NCBI RefSeq assembly: GCF_000003815.2
Contig: NC_049991.1
Location: forward strand, 11,844,453 to 11,908,452
DNA length: 64,000 nt
Direction: 5' to 3'
DNA from: Branchiostoma floridae
Lineage: Eukaryota; Chordata; Leptocardii; Amphioxiformes; Branchiostomatidae
The translations under genes were made by a program, and so were the position numbers. Position 1 is the stretch's first letter. Each line of letters opens with the position of its first letter. The notes beneath the pieces were generated by a model. The model saw only the letters and a program-made list of their open reading frames with translations, ran no database searches and was not told where the DNA came from. Of the stretch, positions 49,693-64,000 are shown in pieces.

Positions 49693-52600
49693 GGGTGTCA
49701 GGAAGATGGGCTCCCCAAGGAATAGACAACATCTTTCAAGGTGTTTAGGTCAAAGGTTGTTTCCACAACACACATCCACCCAGACCTTATCTTGGTCTAG
49801 CTTTGGGTTAGTCCATTTTACGACTTTGGGGTAAGTTGACATCTTGACCTTGACCTTCTCTTTGTAAATCTATCCTAGACTGGTCCAATTTGACTCTTAT
49901 TGATGTGATGGAAGAAAATATAGTGTCTTTATTTCTAACCTTATTGTTGCTTTTTACCTTCCTCCTAAACTAAACATGCCATACTCGATTGAGTGTCTGT
50001 CCATCAAACTAAAGGCTACAGCAGCAAGAAAGTGGTTAAACAAACTTTTCAATAGAAATGCCCTCATAGAAAGTGATTAAAATGCCAGTTTTATGCTTAA
50101 AGAGAACACACAAAGTAAGAAAAAACATTGCAAATAGAGAGATATGATAGAATGCTGTGATAGTACCAATTATAGGAGTGAGAGTTTACTCTACAGAGCT
50201 AGGCTATTTTTGCAGGTTGACATTGACAGACGCAGTGTTGTATCTAGAACGTCTGGCTTTAAGGAAAACGAAGAGACTTACTTAAAGCTAACAGTTGTTG
50301 TTATTCTAGGTAAGTTGTAGATAGTGCCTGACCCTCCCAAGTTCAGGTAACCTTGTTGGAGAGGCTGTGAGAAGTGCTAAGCTGGTTCCTGTTGGGGCTG
50401 ACGTAGAGCTGAACCTGAGTAGGTGGTCCTGATAAGCCCTGTAATGGGGATAATGGGAAGGTGCACTTAGCCTGGCTGCAGGGATGAAAGGCAGCCTGGG
50501 ATAATGAGAGCCGTATGTGAAGGTCAGAGTGAAGGGATGAGGGGAGGGGGGCGGTCATGGCAGTGGGCAGTTTGAAGAGAGGGGGGGGGGCAGTACTGAT
50601 CATACAGGTAGTTGACCAGAGGAAGAGCCATCACAGGCAAACCACTATTGACCAACCATCTAGAAGGCATCCGCCTCTACATTATAGTCTGCTCGACACT
50701 TGTTGGATTGACCCCAATGGACACATCTCTACACACCCACATCTGGTAGATATCAGGACATGTGTATCTGTAGGGCAGGGATTAGTCCTTAGGCCATATC
50801 TAGGTAATTGACTCAGGATAGATTAGATACAGTGATGAGGAGTGGATTGTATGAGAATGATTTTCCGCTCCATTGCCTTTTGTTTACTAAATTTCCACTT
50901 GTCCTGACAGGCTGTACTTACCTTTTTCATTAGGTACCTACTATTGCAAGTAGAATGTGGGGAAAATAGTACTACTAGTAGAACATTGTGCTACCACACT
51001 ACTCATATGTGGTATAGTGTTAGATTCTTCATATCATTAGGTCCATGTAAGAAGATTAAGATTAACTGCATTGTATTTCCTTGCCAGACTAAAGGATTCG
51101 AGATAAAAGTCAGAAGTGAACTTGAACCCAGGTCCACCTGCAGTGCAGTAAATCAGCCTTATCACATGGATTAGGGTGTGTGGGTATAGAGATCTGCAGA
51201 TCCAGAGAGTGGACTCATTACTGGAGCTGATGTGTGATAAGTATAACTGTGTGAGGTCTGATCTCACCCTGTACTTAAGGTCAGGCAGGGATAGAAGGTA
51301 TAATGGGATAAAGGTGTTCTGTTTAATATCACCTACCGGTATTCTATGATGTACAATGGTGGACAAGGCAATAATCACATAATTCTGGAATAAGACCAAT
51401 CATGGGATTGGAAGATAGTTGATCAGGGCTTACCTAATCCAACTGATACCCAACTTTCCTGTTTTCCTTTTGTATATTAGAGTGCATGACAGGTTTTCTT
51501 GTTGCCTAGCAACTAGTGATGCTGTGTGTGTCTGTGTATTTCTTTCTGGTGGTTCCATGGACACACATACAGATACTTCGCATGTTTTCCCAGCCATGAA
51601 AACTGCTGCCAGGTAGATTTGAAGTCCATCCTGTCTGTTGTGATCACTAGGGACTAGAGAGAAGACCGGATGGATCTTGAACTCCACAAGCAATATTCCA
51701 ACTATGTCAGGCCCATAGGCAGGTATGGGACCCCCCTCCCACACTCATCAGGTGCTGTGCCAGGAATGGTATCCTGCTTATTTGGGTTAATGACATCTTT
51801 TAAAGACCATTTTTTTCATTGCAAAGTGACTCTTTCTTGTTGCAAAGTCACTCTTCTTTAACATCTCTATCATGTACATTTTCTTACTGCAGTACAATAT
51901 TTGCTTCTTGGCCAAGTGTACTCCTGATACAACAAATTTGAAAAAAAAAAGTCTTCTTTTCTGTGACTTAAGATGGAACAGAACCAACAGAAAATCAATC
52001 AATGTGTTAAGAGCGCTTAGGTTAATCTGTGTCCAGGTTCCACTATGAAATCTCCACCCTCCATCATAACAAACTGCTTTTTACATTCCTGCCCTCCCCC
52101 AAGACTTAAGCCCCAGGAAAAGTTCAGTGTGCGCTAGGACATACATACTGCAGTGATCCCGTCATTAAGAGTGGGGCAATATCCACAGTACATTCAGGTG
52201 GTTTATATTTCTACCACTGTGTCTTTTGTTCCCCTACCAGGGAGATTTCCCTAAGCCGGTAAGGTGGTGACAAGGTTGATCAGGTGTTGGGGTGGCCGAA
52301 AGGGCAAGTAGAGACACCTGGAGCCAGGTGCAAATTGACTGGAACTGCTCGGAACCGCCTTAATACAGAAACTCTGAATTTGGCAACCACGTAGAGGAAA
52401 ACAACTTCTACTGTTACTGAGACTTTTGAAAGCACTTCCAATAGTAACAGACTAGTTAGAAGTTGCACTGTGAAACCTATGCCTTCCACTGTTGTACGTG
52501 TAAATGTGAAAATTAAACGCTGTGTTCAAATGTTCAGTGATATCAACTTACACATACTCTGAAAACTCTGTAAAAGTTGGGTTAGTTCCAGGGGCTTCAC

Positions 52601-54224
52601 AGGGATATAAAATGTACATCATGTTGACATTTCAACCAGCAATTGGTGAACTGTCTGGCCCAGCCCAGTCAGGCAGGTAGCAGCAAAATGTAAAGGGAAC
52701 CAAGTGGTGAAAGCAGATTGATAGGAATCTTTACATGTGGTTGCTTTCCTTTGTTCTGGGTAAGACTGGGCATGCTCAGTGCTTCTCAGCGCTGATCACT
52801 TTGCAGCAGCCTTGGCTCTTATCTTGTCTTTGGTAGGGACCCATTATGGGGGGTGTAAAGGTGATGACAATTTCTGAAACAGGAGGAGACATCAGAATAC
52901 AGACTGTCCACACGTCTGTCAACATCCCAACATCTTCCATCTACAAACTCCACTGGACTGTCTTAACTTACCGCAGAATCTTGTTCATGGTGATAAAACA
53001 GACATGCTTCACTATGGTCCCCTAAAAAAGTCAACACATCTTTTTACTTTTTCCCATGCAGAGTTAGGAAGTAGAGAGAAGGTTAAGATTGTAGATGTGT
53101 TCCTTGCATCTCAAATCCCATAGTAGATTTGAAAATTGAAAATTTTATTGTGGACAGCTTTATTCCTCTTCCATGAGATAACACAAGTGTAATCAGCTGT
53201 TAAACATATTTTCTCCACACATCTACTTTGAAATAATCATTATTGAGGAGTATTTACAAGTATTGTGGTTAATGGCACTGCTGTGATCAGTATCGCTCAC
53301 AGACTTGGATCATGGGATAAAACAGTAAAGACTGGTTAGGAAACCTGAGTGAAAGGTGATGGACTCTAACCATCTCCTGTGATTCTCCAAAGCCCACCAT
53401 CTTTGACTGTCCTTCTGCAGTCATCTTAAGGGGCCCAACATTACCTTGACACTGCACTACAGTCTAGTTACGGACAAAGAAGGAAGATTATCTATCCTTT
53501 GTTGTTACAGACAGATTAGACCAGACAAGGATGAAAGTTTTGCCCCTAATCTGATTTCTGCTTCTCTCTGGATTATGAGCTCACAGCCGACACCCAAGGT
53601 GACAAAAGAACTGTGACAATGGCTTATATTCTCAGTCTGTTGTACTTAAAGTCTGTTTCACCTGAGAGACAAGTAGGTTGGTTCTAAACACGTTCAGAGA
53701 ATCTGTACATCCTGGTTGCTTCTGGGAAGGTGTTGATCCTGTGACCTGACAGTAAAGTCTGTGTCGGGGATGGCAGCTTACACAGGGTTTATACTATAGT
53801 TAGGGTTTGGTCACTTATCTGAAGACAGTAGGATAAGTTTTAACATACAACCTGTCACTCACACCACAACAACAAACACATGACACATCACTTACATACA
53901 ATGTGTAATACTATGTATTCTTCGTGTATTTTACTATTGCATTTGTGTATGTGTGATGGCTGTTTCCAAAAACTTTCATGACCAAGATGTAATGATGAAA
54001 CTGGGAATGACACACTGTGATTTTGATCAGCATCTTGTTAATGTACAATTTCTATCTTTTGTGTTCAATGCAGGAAGGAGAAGACTCTGATGAAATGCAC
54101 AGTTCCTGTGGTCAGCTGTCTTCCACTACTGCAGCACAAAGGGCATGGGCAGATAAACCTGACTCTACTCATGGGGAAAAACTGGTTTGCATCAAACTAC
54201 TATCCTCAGAAGTTCTGCATTGAA
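49693..54224. other. Gene-free stretch
   Basis: Contains a G run near 50580. A possible exon-like piece follows the acceptor TTCAATGCAG at about 54072 (Glu/Asp-rich start, then Ser/Thr-rich) but cannot be tied to any gene. Confidence 0.4.
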
Positions 54225-54310
54225 AGAAGGTTGAATCTGTTCCTCTGAATTTCTGCTTTGAAAGGAGGTAGAATCTGTTCCTCTGAATTTCTGCGTTGAA
54301 AGAAGGCATA
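54225..54310. repeat. 38-bp tandem repeat, about 2.5 copies
   Basis: Unit TTGAAAGAAGG, AATCTGTTCCTCTGAATT, TCTGC repeated with small changes. Confidence 0.8.
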
Positions 54311-57300
54311 ATCTGTCAATATGAAAAAGGAAGGTGGACCATGAAATCTTACTCCAAGCTGGAAAGAGTTAGTTCTAACTTCGAAGTACAAGATAGGAAG
54401 CAGTTTAATGTGGTAATTTTACTTGTCAATGTTATGAAGAAACACAGCAGTGGTTTAATCCAATAGCTAGTGATTTACAACATTGCAGATAAGGCAACAA
54501 TACCAGAGTTACATAATAATAATGACGTATTGTGAACTATCAAGTAATGAAGCAAAAAAGTAATGAAGCATTTACAAATTACAATATAGGAACATAAAGT
54601 TGACCAATGGATTAAATATAAAATAAGGGAAGACATGAAGGACAAAGGATTTAATTACTACTAGAAGCTGCTATACTTACATGTATGTGTAGAGTAAATG
54701 TAGTGAATCTTGCGCAACAAGCTACCTTAGTATGTGAGGTGTTCTAGTACTGTCATGGCACTGCAAGAGCTGCTCAAGCCAAACCAAGCAACCAGATAGA
54801 GAGAGCTATGCAGGTAGTACAACGCGGCCTTAGTACTGTCTCATAGACATCAGCTTTCAAATTGATAGAAATAACTAATAATGCCTTGCGAAAGATTTAT
54901 ATGTAAAGCTGTAGTTTTCACAATTTGCTCAAGCTGTAAATGTCAATACTTTCTCAAGTGATGAGCTAATCAGTGTTTTACATAGGAAATCAAGGCCAAG
55001 CAGGAGCCAAAGATGCGTGTGAGACAGTGTTAAGGCTGATAGTGCCTTAGCTAAGATCATGATGTACAAAGTCTCTGCAGCATATTGGTTGTACACAATT
55101 ACATGACATGCATGTTCCTTTGATTTTATGGACATCGAAAATACATTTGTACTATGAAAAAATGTCATGACATCAGTGATTTGGACATGCAATAGGGATT
55201 AAAATGCTGTTGACAGGCAATAGGAATGTAAAGTCGAATTGATTTGAAAGCTGCTGTGCTATTCTTTGAAGCTTGAACTACATGTATTCTGTCTATAAAA
55301 TGTATCCTATGTTATTTCTGCACTATATATACTAATACCTACTACAGAGGTCTCCAGAGTTGGGCGGTCCTCTCACCATACCAGGTAAGATGGGTAATAG
55401 GGCTGGTCTGTCAGCTTATCCTGAAAAGACAGCCATTTTTATCATCCATACCTTGAAATGCTGGTGAGAAATATTTTAGGACAAAAACTTCTAAAAGTCA
55501 GTCAAGGAGTCATCATGCCCAGGAGTCATCTAATCGCTACAAGAATTCAGCCAGGTGAGGAAATAATCAGGAATACCAGAAGTGCCTTGAAGGATGTTGT
55601 TCCTTTCTGAGACGAAGAAGTAGAACAATCTCCTTCTGTAACTCAGATAAAACTTCTCCTGTGTAAAATAAGCAAATGTTGTGAATCCTGTACATACAGT
55701 CTTGGAGCTGGCTCACTAGAGATTTCTTAGGCTAGTCTAGGCCACAAATTTTCTCCTTTGCCAAAATAGTATTCATTAACACAATCTTTTGCTAAAATAT
55801 GTAAATATACATTAATACTTTTGGCATGTCTTCCAAGTGTCTACCTTAAACTTAACAATAATGTCAATGCTCGGCTTAACATGTTCTATGATTATAGTCG
55901 TTAGATATGTAGATTAATGTACATGTACTCTATGGAACTAATAACTTGAACGGGATTATTCTGTTGTAAATGATTCGTGTGACTGACCAACTCAAGAAGT
56001 ATTATCTGTAAAATTGTTGTGATCGTGGAAGAACTCACCTTTACTTTGTATACATGTTTTATGGCAGATCCTCTGTATTTCTGCTTCCTTGCATTTGTGT
56101 TTTGTCATCTGCCAAAACCTTGTCACTTCACTTTTTTGAATGAATGATCTGCAAAAACGAGTACAGTCAAAGAAAAACTGTCATTTATATGGTGATGATG
56201 GTACTATCAGAAGTTTAATTTTAGAAATTATTAAACTGACGGCAAATCCTGTACAAATGCACATTTCATTTAAACCACCTTCTACCAGTTGTCACATGTT
56301 TCTGTCTATTGAACACACAAGATAAGCCATTGCCAGTCCAAAAGAATACAGTGTGTTGTCATTCCACATTGTCTCACCATACCTCCAAGCCATACATTTG
56401 TATATCTTTTTTTTTTCTTCAAAAAACACCTTGACCCTTTTCTTCACCCAGGAATCCTGCCATGAATTCTTTGTATATCCTTTATATATGTATACTATGC
56501 ATGACATAAAAGTTTTGTCTCTTTTGACTTCATAGTGCTGTAACATATTAGTTACAAAGTGAGGAATTAAAAGGACTAACAATGTATCTTATTATAGATA
56601 GAAACTGTACTGCTGTGAATTTTCACCAAATGTTCTCAACAAGCATCTTAAACACATACATTGTAGGGCATGCTGTGATATACGTAGTTGACTTTCATTT
56701 TGCTGTTGATGTCCTTACCATGATTGTTTTACTAAATAAGCCTGAGTAAGATACAGAGAGAAACATTGTTTTGCAATTGTAAACTTTTATCTTTGAAGAT
56801 TTTTTATTTGTGTGACTCGATGTTACCTAAGCAGCAAATGAGAATAAAGTGTGCCATGCACTGCTACTGATGAAAATGTTGTCTTTTGACTGTTATTTAT
56901 CTTCAGCTTTGTTGGTAAATAGACAGGATGGGAGAAAACGATGTTCACTTTTTTATGCTTGCATCTTAGATGTGATCCTCCCCACTTCCAGCTGTAGGTA
57001 CTAACTTGTCAGAACTTAAGCTACCAACGTACCTGTACCACACTGATGATGACACGTTTGCTCTTTAAGACATTAAGTAATGGTATTAGCCTAAGTATGG
57101 TAGGAGGGATGCAAGCCACCGCTACCATTGAGACAGGCTCTAATATTGTTACTCTGCCCACATAAACTCAGGCTTATGTTTAGAAGATGAGATGATCCTA
57201 CTGTAGGGACAGAGGACCAGGATTACTGATATCCCAAACTTCCCATTCCACCCCTGCCTCGCAGCTTACCTGCACCATCAACAGTCCTGCCTTTTAACTC

Positions 57301-60300
57301 AAGGCAAACAAACACACATTGTCACATTATCCCTTCCTAATAGTGCCCTTTTGCTGTCCCTTTTCTCTCAACCTGCTACAACAACAAGAAGGGATCGGCA
57401 GCCCTGATGGTCAGACTCTTACCTTTGTGTTCTGTCACTCCAGTCCAGGATGGGGTAGTGTAAACATGTCCGCTGACGCTGGCTGTTCATTCCATGATGA
57501 ATGACCTGACATGAACGTCATTACCGTGGTGTGAGGGTGATAATGAATGTGAGAAGTTCAGAGCCATTGGATCTGCCAGGTGTAACAGGAGCCATGGTTA
57601 CAAGGACCATGAACTTGGCTTTGGTATACCATTTTCTGCCTCCCTATGTGAACCATCACCAGTGCAGTACCTGAGTGTGTCCCACCTGAAAAATAAATGA
57701 TAAAGGTATCCTGAGATTAAAAGAATATCAATCTTCACCGAACTTTGTACTGTTTCCAAGCATAATGCATTAGTTAACCAAAAAAGCATGGATAAAATGG
57801 AGCTTCCATTTCCAGAGAGAACAATAACAGAAAGGTTGCTTCTTTGACAGATGGGAAGCAATCCATTACAATGCCCATACTGCTTAAAGGTGTTTGCAAA
57901 TCTAGATGTCTTTTTTTCTCTTCATAAAACCACAGAATGAGATGTTTATGACAAAGAACTAATCTTTTCATCAAAACTACATCGCAAAATAAGCTTAAAT
58001 GTTTCTTGCCATCTCTCATCAGACAGAACGAAACCATCCTTACAAGTAAACAACAAGTTTGAGGAGAGCCACATCTCAAAGTTGTTAAATAACCCACCAC
58101 ACTTATCAAAAGAGAACAGCGGTCCATCCCAGTTTGAGTGTTTAAAACCTTACAGTCTTCTCTGGCTTGACATCTTGAAAGGGTGATAGTCATGTCAACC
58201 TTCTACAAATGTGATTAATCTCAATAATGAAAGAAATGAATGAAAACGATAATGTTTGTGCAGCCCGATCTCCCAAAACAGGAGTAATGACGAGCGAGAA
58301 GTTCTCTCCTTTCCAAAAGTCGGCGTCTACACCACCATGGGACTGGAGATGTTGAAAGCAGGGTAGGATTAAGCAGCAGTTTGCCCATACAGAATATATT
58401 TGCGTATCAGTAGTCAACAATTAGGGGAGCTGTGCAAAGAAACATACGAAGCTTTAGGCCAGATAAGCCCGCATGTGGTGTCGGACAGACGCAGGCTCGC
58501 CTACAGAGTGACTTCCAGCTCCACCATGTGACAGGAGTCTATTCCTGATAGCAAAAGTGGAAAACATTTGTCAACACCTAAGAACAATCTATCATCTGTT
58601 GTCTATGTTTAGTAGTCTTCTATAACAGATAATATGTATATCCCCTACATGTATATCTGGTATTGTTGCCATGATTTGATATGATGCTGGGAACGCTTTG
58701 CAGAGAAGTTTCAGAAGAGCAATGCTTACAACACATACAAATCTTCATCTGTGTTGACGGTAATAACTGACTCGTCTGTTTTGAGAATGATAGATTGATA
58801 TGGCAAAGTCGGACTACGATTTGTAGAAAGCATCTATTTGTTACATACCAAACAGTTCATGCTATCTGCTTTCGAACGCGTAGAGGAAAAAAGAAAATCT
58901 ACGTGACAGAAAAGCAGTAGGCTACAGGGATCTACACTGTATATGTCTAACAATAATTAACATGATTTAAATTTTGATTGTACAAAGGATTACCCTTATT
59001 GGGGCCTGTAAGAAGGTCACCTGTGTGGTGATAGGAGTTACATAATATCCTTTTTACTGTCGTTTATGTACAAGACATGATCTATCCACTCTTCATCAGA
59101 TAAAGACTCATTATGACGATCCTGCTTAAGATATTACCTCCTTGTATTGGTGATCTTGGGAAAACAAGAACTTCAGACGTGATCGCGACAAAGTAGTCCT
59201 GGAAGGGGGTGAATGGGTTTACGCAGACATCGCTCTCCAATGACAGGACTAACGGGGGTAGATCCGATAAGAACACAGCCTAAGCACACAACCTCCTAAA
59301 AATACAGGCCGTCCCATTGATTAGAAGTCGACCACACCACGTTTTAAGTCTGCCATGACGTAACGTGCAGAAGGGTCACTCAGCGTCCTACATCTACTTT
59401 ACATGCAGACACGCTCGCTGCCTTCCGCTAGCTTTCTAAGAGGACAAAAGTAAACTAGCTGGGAGGAGATTTGATTTCATGGGGGTTGGAGGTCTGCGCT
59501 GTTGGTGTTCTAACATCTCATTGATAACACACATGCGATGAGCATATTATCATATATTGTTAAGTATCAAATGGTAGTTTAGTGAATTAATAAATTACAC
59601 AGGCCAAATCTTCAACAAAAGTTTTAAAAACCTGGAAGTTTTGGAAGACGAAGGTCTTTAGTACTATCCGGTGTGATCTTCTTAAGTAAGCTGTGGTCAC
59701 AATCTGTTGCCTCTGTTTTGTTTTGGTCTCTCCCCCCCATAGGGAGTGTGTACACTGTTGTACATTGCTGTACACTGTGTGGTTTGGTTTTCAGGACAAA
59801 CTCTATTTAAGGCCAGGGGAGCATTTCACCAACTAACAGACATGACAACAGATGATCACCTCTGTGAAATGCCACCTGTTGAAAACCAAATGACCTTGAG
59901 ACAATGGATTATGTTCTACAAGACAACAAATATCAAAAGTTCTTATAAAACATATATCAAGGGACTGTGCCTATTTTTACTTGACTTTTACTAGCTTAGG
60001 ACAGTAAGCCAGTAAAAATCCCGACCACTACTATCTCTGCGACCCAACCTCTACTTGGAGAATAGGCTTTGAGTACTCTCTGATAGATTGCTAACGATTC
60101 ATTTGATTTATATCATTTCACCAGACAGTGATGTCATCCTTTTAGTACCAAATTAGTAGTATGACTTTCCAACCTGGCAAAAAAAGTTTGTTACTGGTAA
60201 TGTTACCACTTCAACATTGTGGCACAAGTGTTTCATGTCCTTATATTTCCCACCAACAGAACAGGTTCCGACATGGAGCATCTGTCTTCCCAGCACGAGT

Positions 60301-63300
60301 CTTATACAGGAGAAGGAGGCATGGCACATAATTGGGCTCAGAACACCTTTTGAACTCTTAAAATGAGGGGCTTTGAGACTGCATCACTTTGGGTCATTTG
60401 CAAGATTTTTTCCATCCTTCATCTGTCACGGGAAAAAACGATAAATGTACCCAGAAGCCCACATGCGCAGGTTTATCGTGCTGCAGAGAGATGCAGCACA
60501 GGTGGTTTTAACTGACTCACCTTTAGGTTCCTACACCTTTTCAGCTCCGTTCAAGACACGTTGTTCCAGCCCGCTGTTGACGATTTGTTCTTCCCTGGTG
60601 CTAAAAGCAAAGAAAGGAATGGAAAAGGATTTCAGCAAATTGTGATTTCTGTGTATAAAAGGCCATAGATGAAATGACTCTCAACAGCTTGTCACTTTTC
60701 AGTGCTCATACTTCAAACTTCATGAACAGTTGCTGATTGGTCAGTTTGAAATCTGAAGGTGCCAATGGACAGATACAATGTGGGTATCAAAGTATATGAA
60801 ACAAATGTTACCTTGATTGTCTTTAAGTTTGTTTTACAATCAATGACAGATTACAGTGGGATAAGCCTACTCAAGGAAGAAGAGGTTGATCCCTATCTGC
60901 GGATTGCAGAGAAAGCAGTACATTTTGTACTTTCATGTTGATTCCATCTTGTTAGTACATCTGTAAACTGCAAATAAATGAATGCTAGGTATTTCATGAT
61001 TGATTAGACTAATTGGGCCTCAAGCCTTTTAATGCCCAGTTAATCTGCTACATGGTGGTTTGTTTGTTTTCAATTGTTTCTGGTTGTATTCCTGTGGGAC
61101 AAGTGGTCATGAGGCTGGTGTGGCTACACCTTTAATAGACAAAGTTATAGCAGTTGACCAATACAGATATAGACATGCTTGTTTTAGCTCGAAAGATCCA
61201 TCTGAGCAGTTAATATGTGTACAAATCAGTTGTCATTATCTGTGGAATGTTAATCATAGCATGCTATATATTATCATATATGTAGGCATTAACATATCCC
61301 AATGTGTTACAGTGCAGATCAAATTCATACTTAGACCACCTCTGCTAAAAAAAACTAACTGTACAATTGCAAGGCACACTCTTGAATCATTAATCCATAC
61401 ATAACTCCATTCGGCTGGTTCATTATCAAAGTCAGGGGAAGGTCCTGCAAACTTATTTCACTTTGTTCTGTCAATTAAGGAGCCTGAATTAAGATTCTGT
61501 TTATTGGCAAGAGGTTCCCTAAAAAGTAGGGAAGTAAAGGTATGTGATGACACTAAAATGGTTGTATGCATATAAAAATGGGAGTGGCAAAAACTTTTTT
61601 CACTCCATAACCCATCCCAAAATTTCTCAACATGAATATCAGCCAAAGGAGAAGAACTGATGTTTTTTCATCAAGTTTCTTTCTCTCTTTTGAAAAAAAA
61701 TTATCAAATGGTTCAAAAGGATTAGCCACTTTAAGAATGATCATATCAAAAGATAATTATGCAAAGTATTAATATTGATCCAGGATGATGCTGGCCTTGT
61801 CCGGAGGTGGATCAGACCAGGTGAACACACTGTCTGCATTCCTCCCTGCTGACAGGTTGGACAGGTATGTCATCACTGTATGAAAAATATGAAATTCTGC
61901 CCCAGGCTTACATTCCTTCCTCATAACTACTTTATCTGTCGGATATACGCGGCTGAAAGACAACAGCCAGATAATTCCGCTCGACTAAGCACTGCAGAGC
62001 CATCCGTGGAGATATTTCCTAATCATCGGGTACATCAAACGATGGGGCAGACAAGGTGCATTCTTTGGGACGCAGGTAATCTGTGAAGGGGCGGAGAGAT
62101 TTTAATATCTGATGAAAACTGGAGATAAAAGATTTGGACGTGTCATCTTCTATAGACTGAGACAGGCTGGCTTTGAGGAAGGAAGAAATATGAGCGGTCA
62201 TTTTCGGATTACTGTTACCTGACTGGTGTTGGGGTATGATGGAAAATATTCAGCCTTGGTGTACTGTATTTCTTTATAATATAGCTTGCTCTATTATCCT
62301 AAAAACAAATCTGCCTATCTGATATCTGATAGATATCCTGATTGCAGGTTCTTTAAAGCTTAAAAAATTTCTAACATGCCAACACACATTTCTCCACACC
62401 ACTGCTCAGACAGAATAGCCGAGTGCATTTCTCCAAACATATAGAGTTTGACACATTGTTTATTACCAAATCTTACTGGGGGACCTAAAACAGACAAGTA
62501 CAGCCTGGTGGTTCCAACAGCACCTTATATGACCTTCAGAATCAGAAAAGCACCCTGGGGTGTGGGTATCAGTGGCAGGAGGGACTCCCAACCTAACCAG
62601 AGGATGCTATATCAGCGGAGCCCATGGGGCACCAGTTGTTGTTAGTCCTGACCACAGGCATTGATTGAACAGGTGGCTAAAGAACAGCCCTAGAAACACA
62701 GCTTCCTTGGACCACAGCCAGGACTAAGTCCCCAGCTCACACTAAAGTCTGCCCAAACCCATCAGGGGTGAGACGTTATGAGCCAGTCATGCCATTGGCT
62801 GCCGATTGTTCCCACAAATTGTCTCCCCTTCACACAACACAATACTACCTGTCCAACACACAGAAGGGCGGTTTCTCTGCTTCATTTCACAAGAACAAGT
62901 GATCCTGCTGCAGTACTGCTGCTAGGTGGCCTCGCACACCGGACGCACCATTAGATGTAACTAATGTGCAAATGTGTGCAAGGAAAACTCATTCAAGAAT
63001 CAATTTGATACCATAATCTAAAATATCATTGTCTCAGAAAAATCATTGCTAATTTCTTATATTATACATACCTCTGCATACTTAATTCTTCCTCTAATGC
63101 CCCTGCATAGTTCCCAATGTTTCAGCTTGTATCTCAGTCACAAAGATATCTCTCAACAAAGTCAACTTAGAGAATATCCCCATAGAAGATGATACATGTA
63201 CTGCATATAGAATATCAAAAACACCTGAAAATACTCAAATCTTGAAATACCAGTACACAATAACAATTTTTCTTCTTTAGTGTCATTTGTCAAACAATAA

Positions 63301-64000
63301 CATTGTTGATAATTCTTAAGGATAACATGGGATTTGTCCCCACCCTTTTATCAGCTGAGGATTATATCATGTATTATATTCACAATCTCTCCCAAAGATG
63401 TGGCTGAATAGGTCCCTTGTTTGAACTATGATAATTGAGTATTATCGGATCTACAGAACTGGCATAGGAATGTCTATACTACTTTGAGATGCAAAAATGT
63501 CCATAGGTGGCATCGGCAATATGAAAATGTGAGACCTTCACATTATATATACATTCACTCTTCTGGGGTCACTTACCTGAGTTATGAGTTATCAAAACTT
63601 GTAAGCACTACTACCAAAACTGTGATTTCAACCTGTTTTATGATCTCACAGTCTTGCAAAGAGGAAGAATGACGATGATGGTAACATTCTGTAGGATAAG
63701 CTTCAATATTGTACTTGAATTTGTGTCAAATCTTGCCATGGAAATAAGAAAACTAGAAAATTTATTTCTGTCAATACCTTAACAGTTAATGGACCTTTTG
63801 TTGAGACAATGTTTATTGAAACTGATCTAAGCCCATCCATTCATTCTGTGCTGATGAATCCCCTGAGGCACCATATCCTCATCAATGCTTCCAAACAAAG
63901 GGAGCATCAATGTTCGAATCAGAGGACACAACTCACAGATTTAGGCACTGTGGCTCGTCTTTAAAACACATCAAACCTTTCAGACTACCCTTTGACTGTG
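54311..64000. other. Gene-free stretch to the window end
   Basis: Apart from a single MITE-like end near 60047 I see no repeat, RNA gene or exon that can be supported. Likely intron or intergenic DNA of a sparse region. Confidence 0.45.

Noticed and set aside
54072-54190. Possible exon after the acceptor TTCAATGCAG (Glu/Asp then Ser-rich)
   Set aside because: One acceptor-like site only, no neighbour exon and no domain; cannot be tied to a gene.
55347-55384. Tiny exon-like piece between an acceptor and GTAAG
   Set aside because: Too short and isolated to support.

Overview
This window looks like nuclear DNA of an invertebrate animal, most likely a lancelet (Branchiostoma) or a similar marine invertebrate; that identification is an inference. 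Genes are split by GT-AG introns. Gene density is low, and the intergenic DNA is full of small inverted-repeat elements, tRNA-derived pieces and tandem repeats. An inward-rectifier potassium channel is encoded in one large exon. No bacterial operons, rRNA genes or CRISPR arrays are seen.

Layout. 1-3.9 kb: repeat-rich DNA with a truncated fold-back element, a hAT-like non-autonomous element, two convergent tRNA-like sequences, a 71-bp hairpin and a 318-bp long-TIR element. 3.95-16.5 kb: the most striking unit, two intact multi-exon genes facing each other, with stop codons 7 bp apart. The plus-strand gene (12 coding exons, 1223 aa) encodes a SANT/Myb-like plus transposase-like protein. The minus-strand gene (8 coding exons, 624 aa) encodes an EXO1/XPG-type nuclease with all seven catalytic acidic residues and a C-terminal HIRAN-like DNA-end-binding domain. 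Every intron junction I checked keeps the frame. Both genes appear to start close to the outer ends of the unit, where the same 8-bp word CACGTGAT occurs. I read this as a candidate two-gene DNA transposon, possibly related to the XPG-carrying branch of the Academ superfamily, or a recently domesticated pair.

16.5-20.8 kb holds no gene I recognise, apart from a 239-bp fold-back element. 20.8-22.3 kb carries a Kir channel whose reading frame is broken by a single extra T. 22.3-64 kb is largely without genes. It contains a second hAT-like repeat, hairpins, and a complete pogo-like DNA transposon (29.84-32.91 kb, TA target duplication, long transposase ORF). It also holds a 1.8-kb G/C-tract hAT-like non-autonomous element with internal tandem repeats, a tRNA-like sequence and several local tandem duplications. 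No other gene in that stretch could be supported.

How the parts fit: the transposase-like and XPG-HIRAN proteins would make a cut-and-process pair if they belong to one element. The pogo transposase is self-contained, and one small element near 2.4 kb carries the same subterminal CGCGGT motif seen in the pogo element. The Kir channel is the only clear ordinary host gene.
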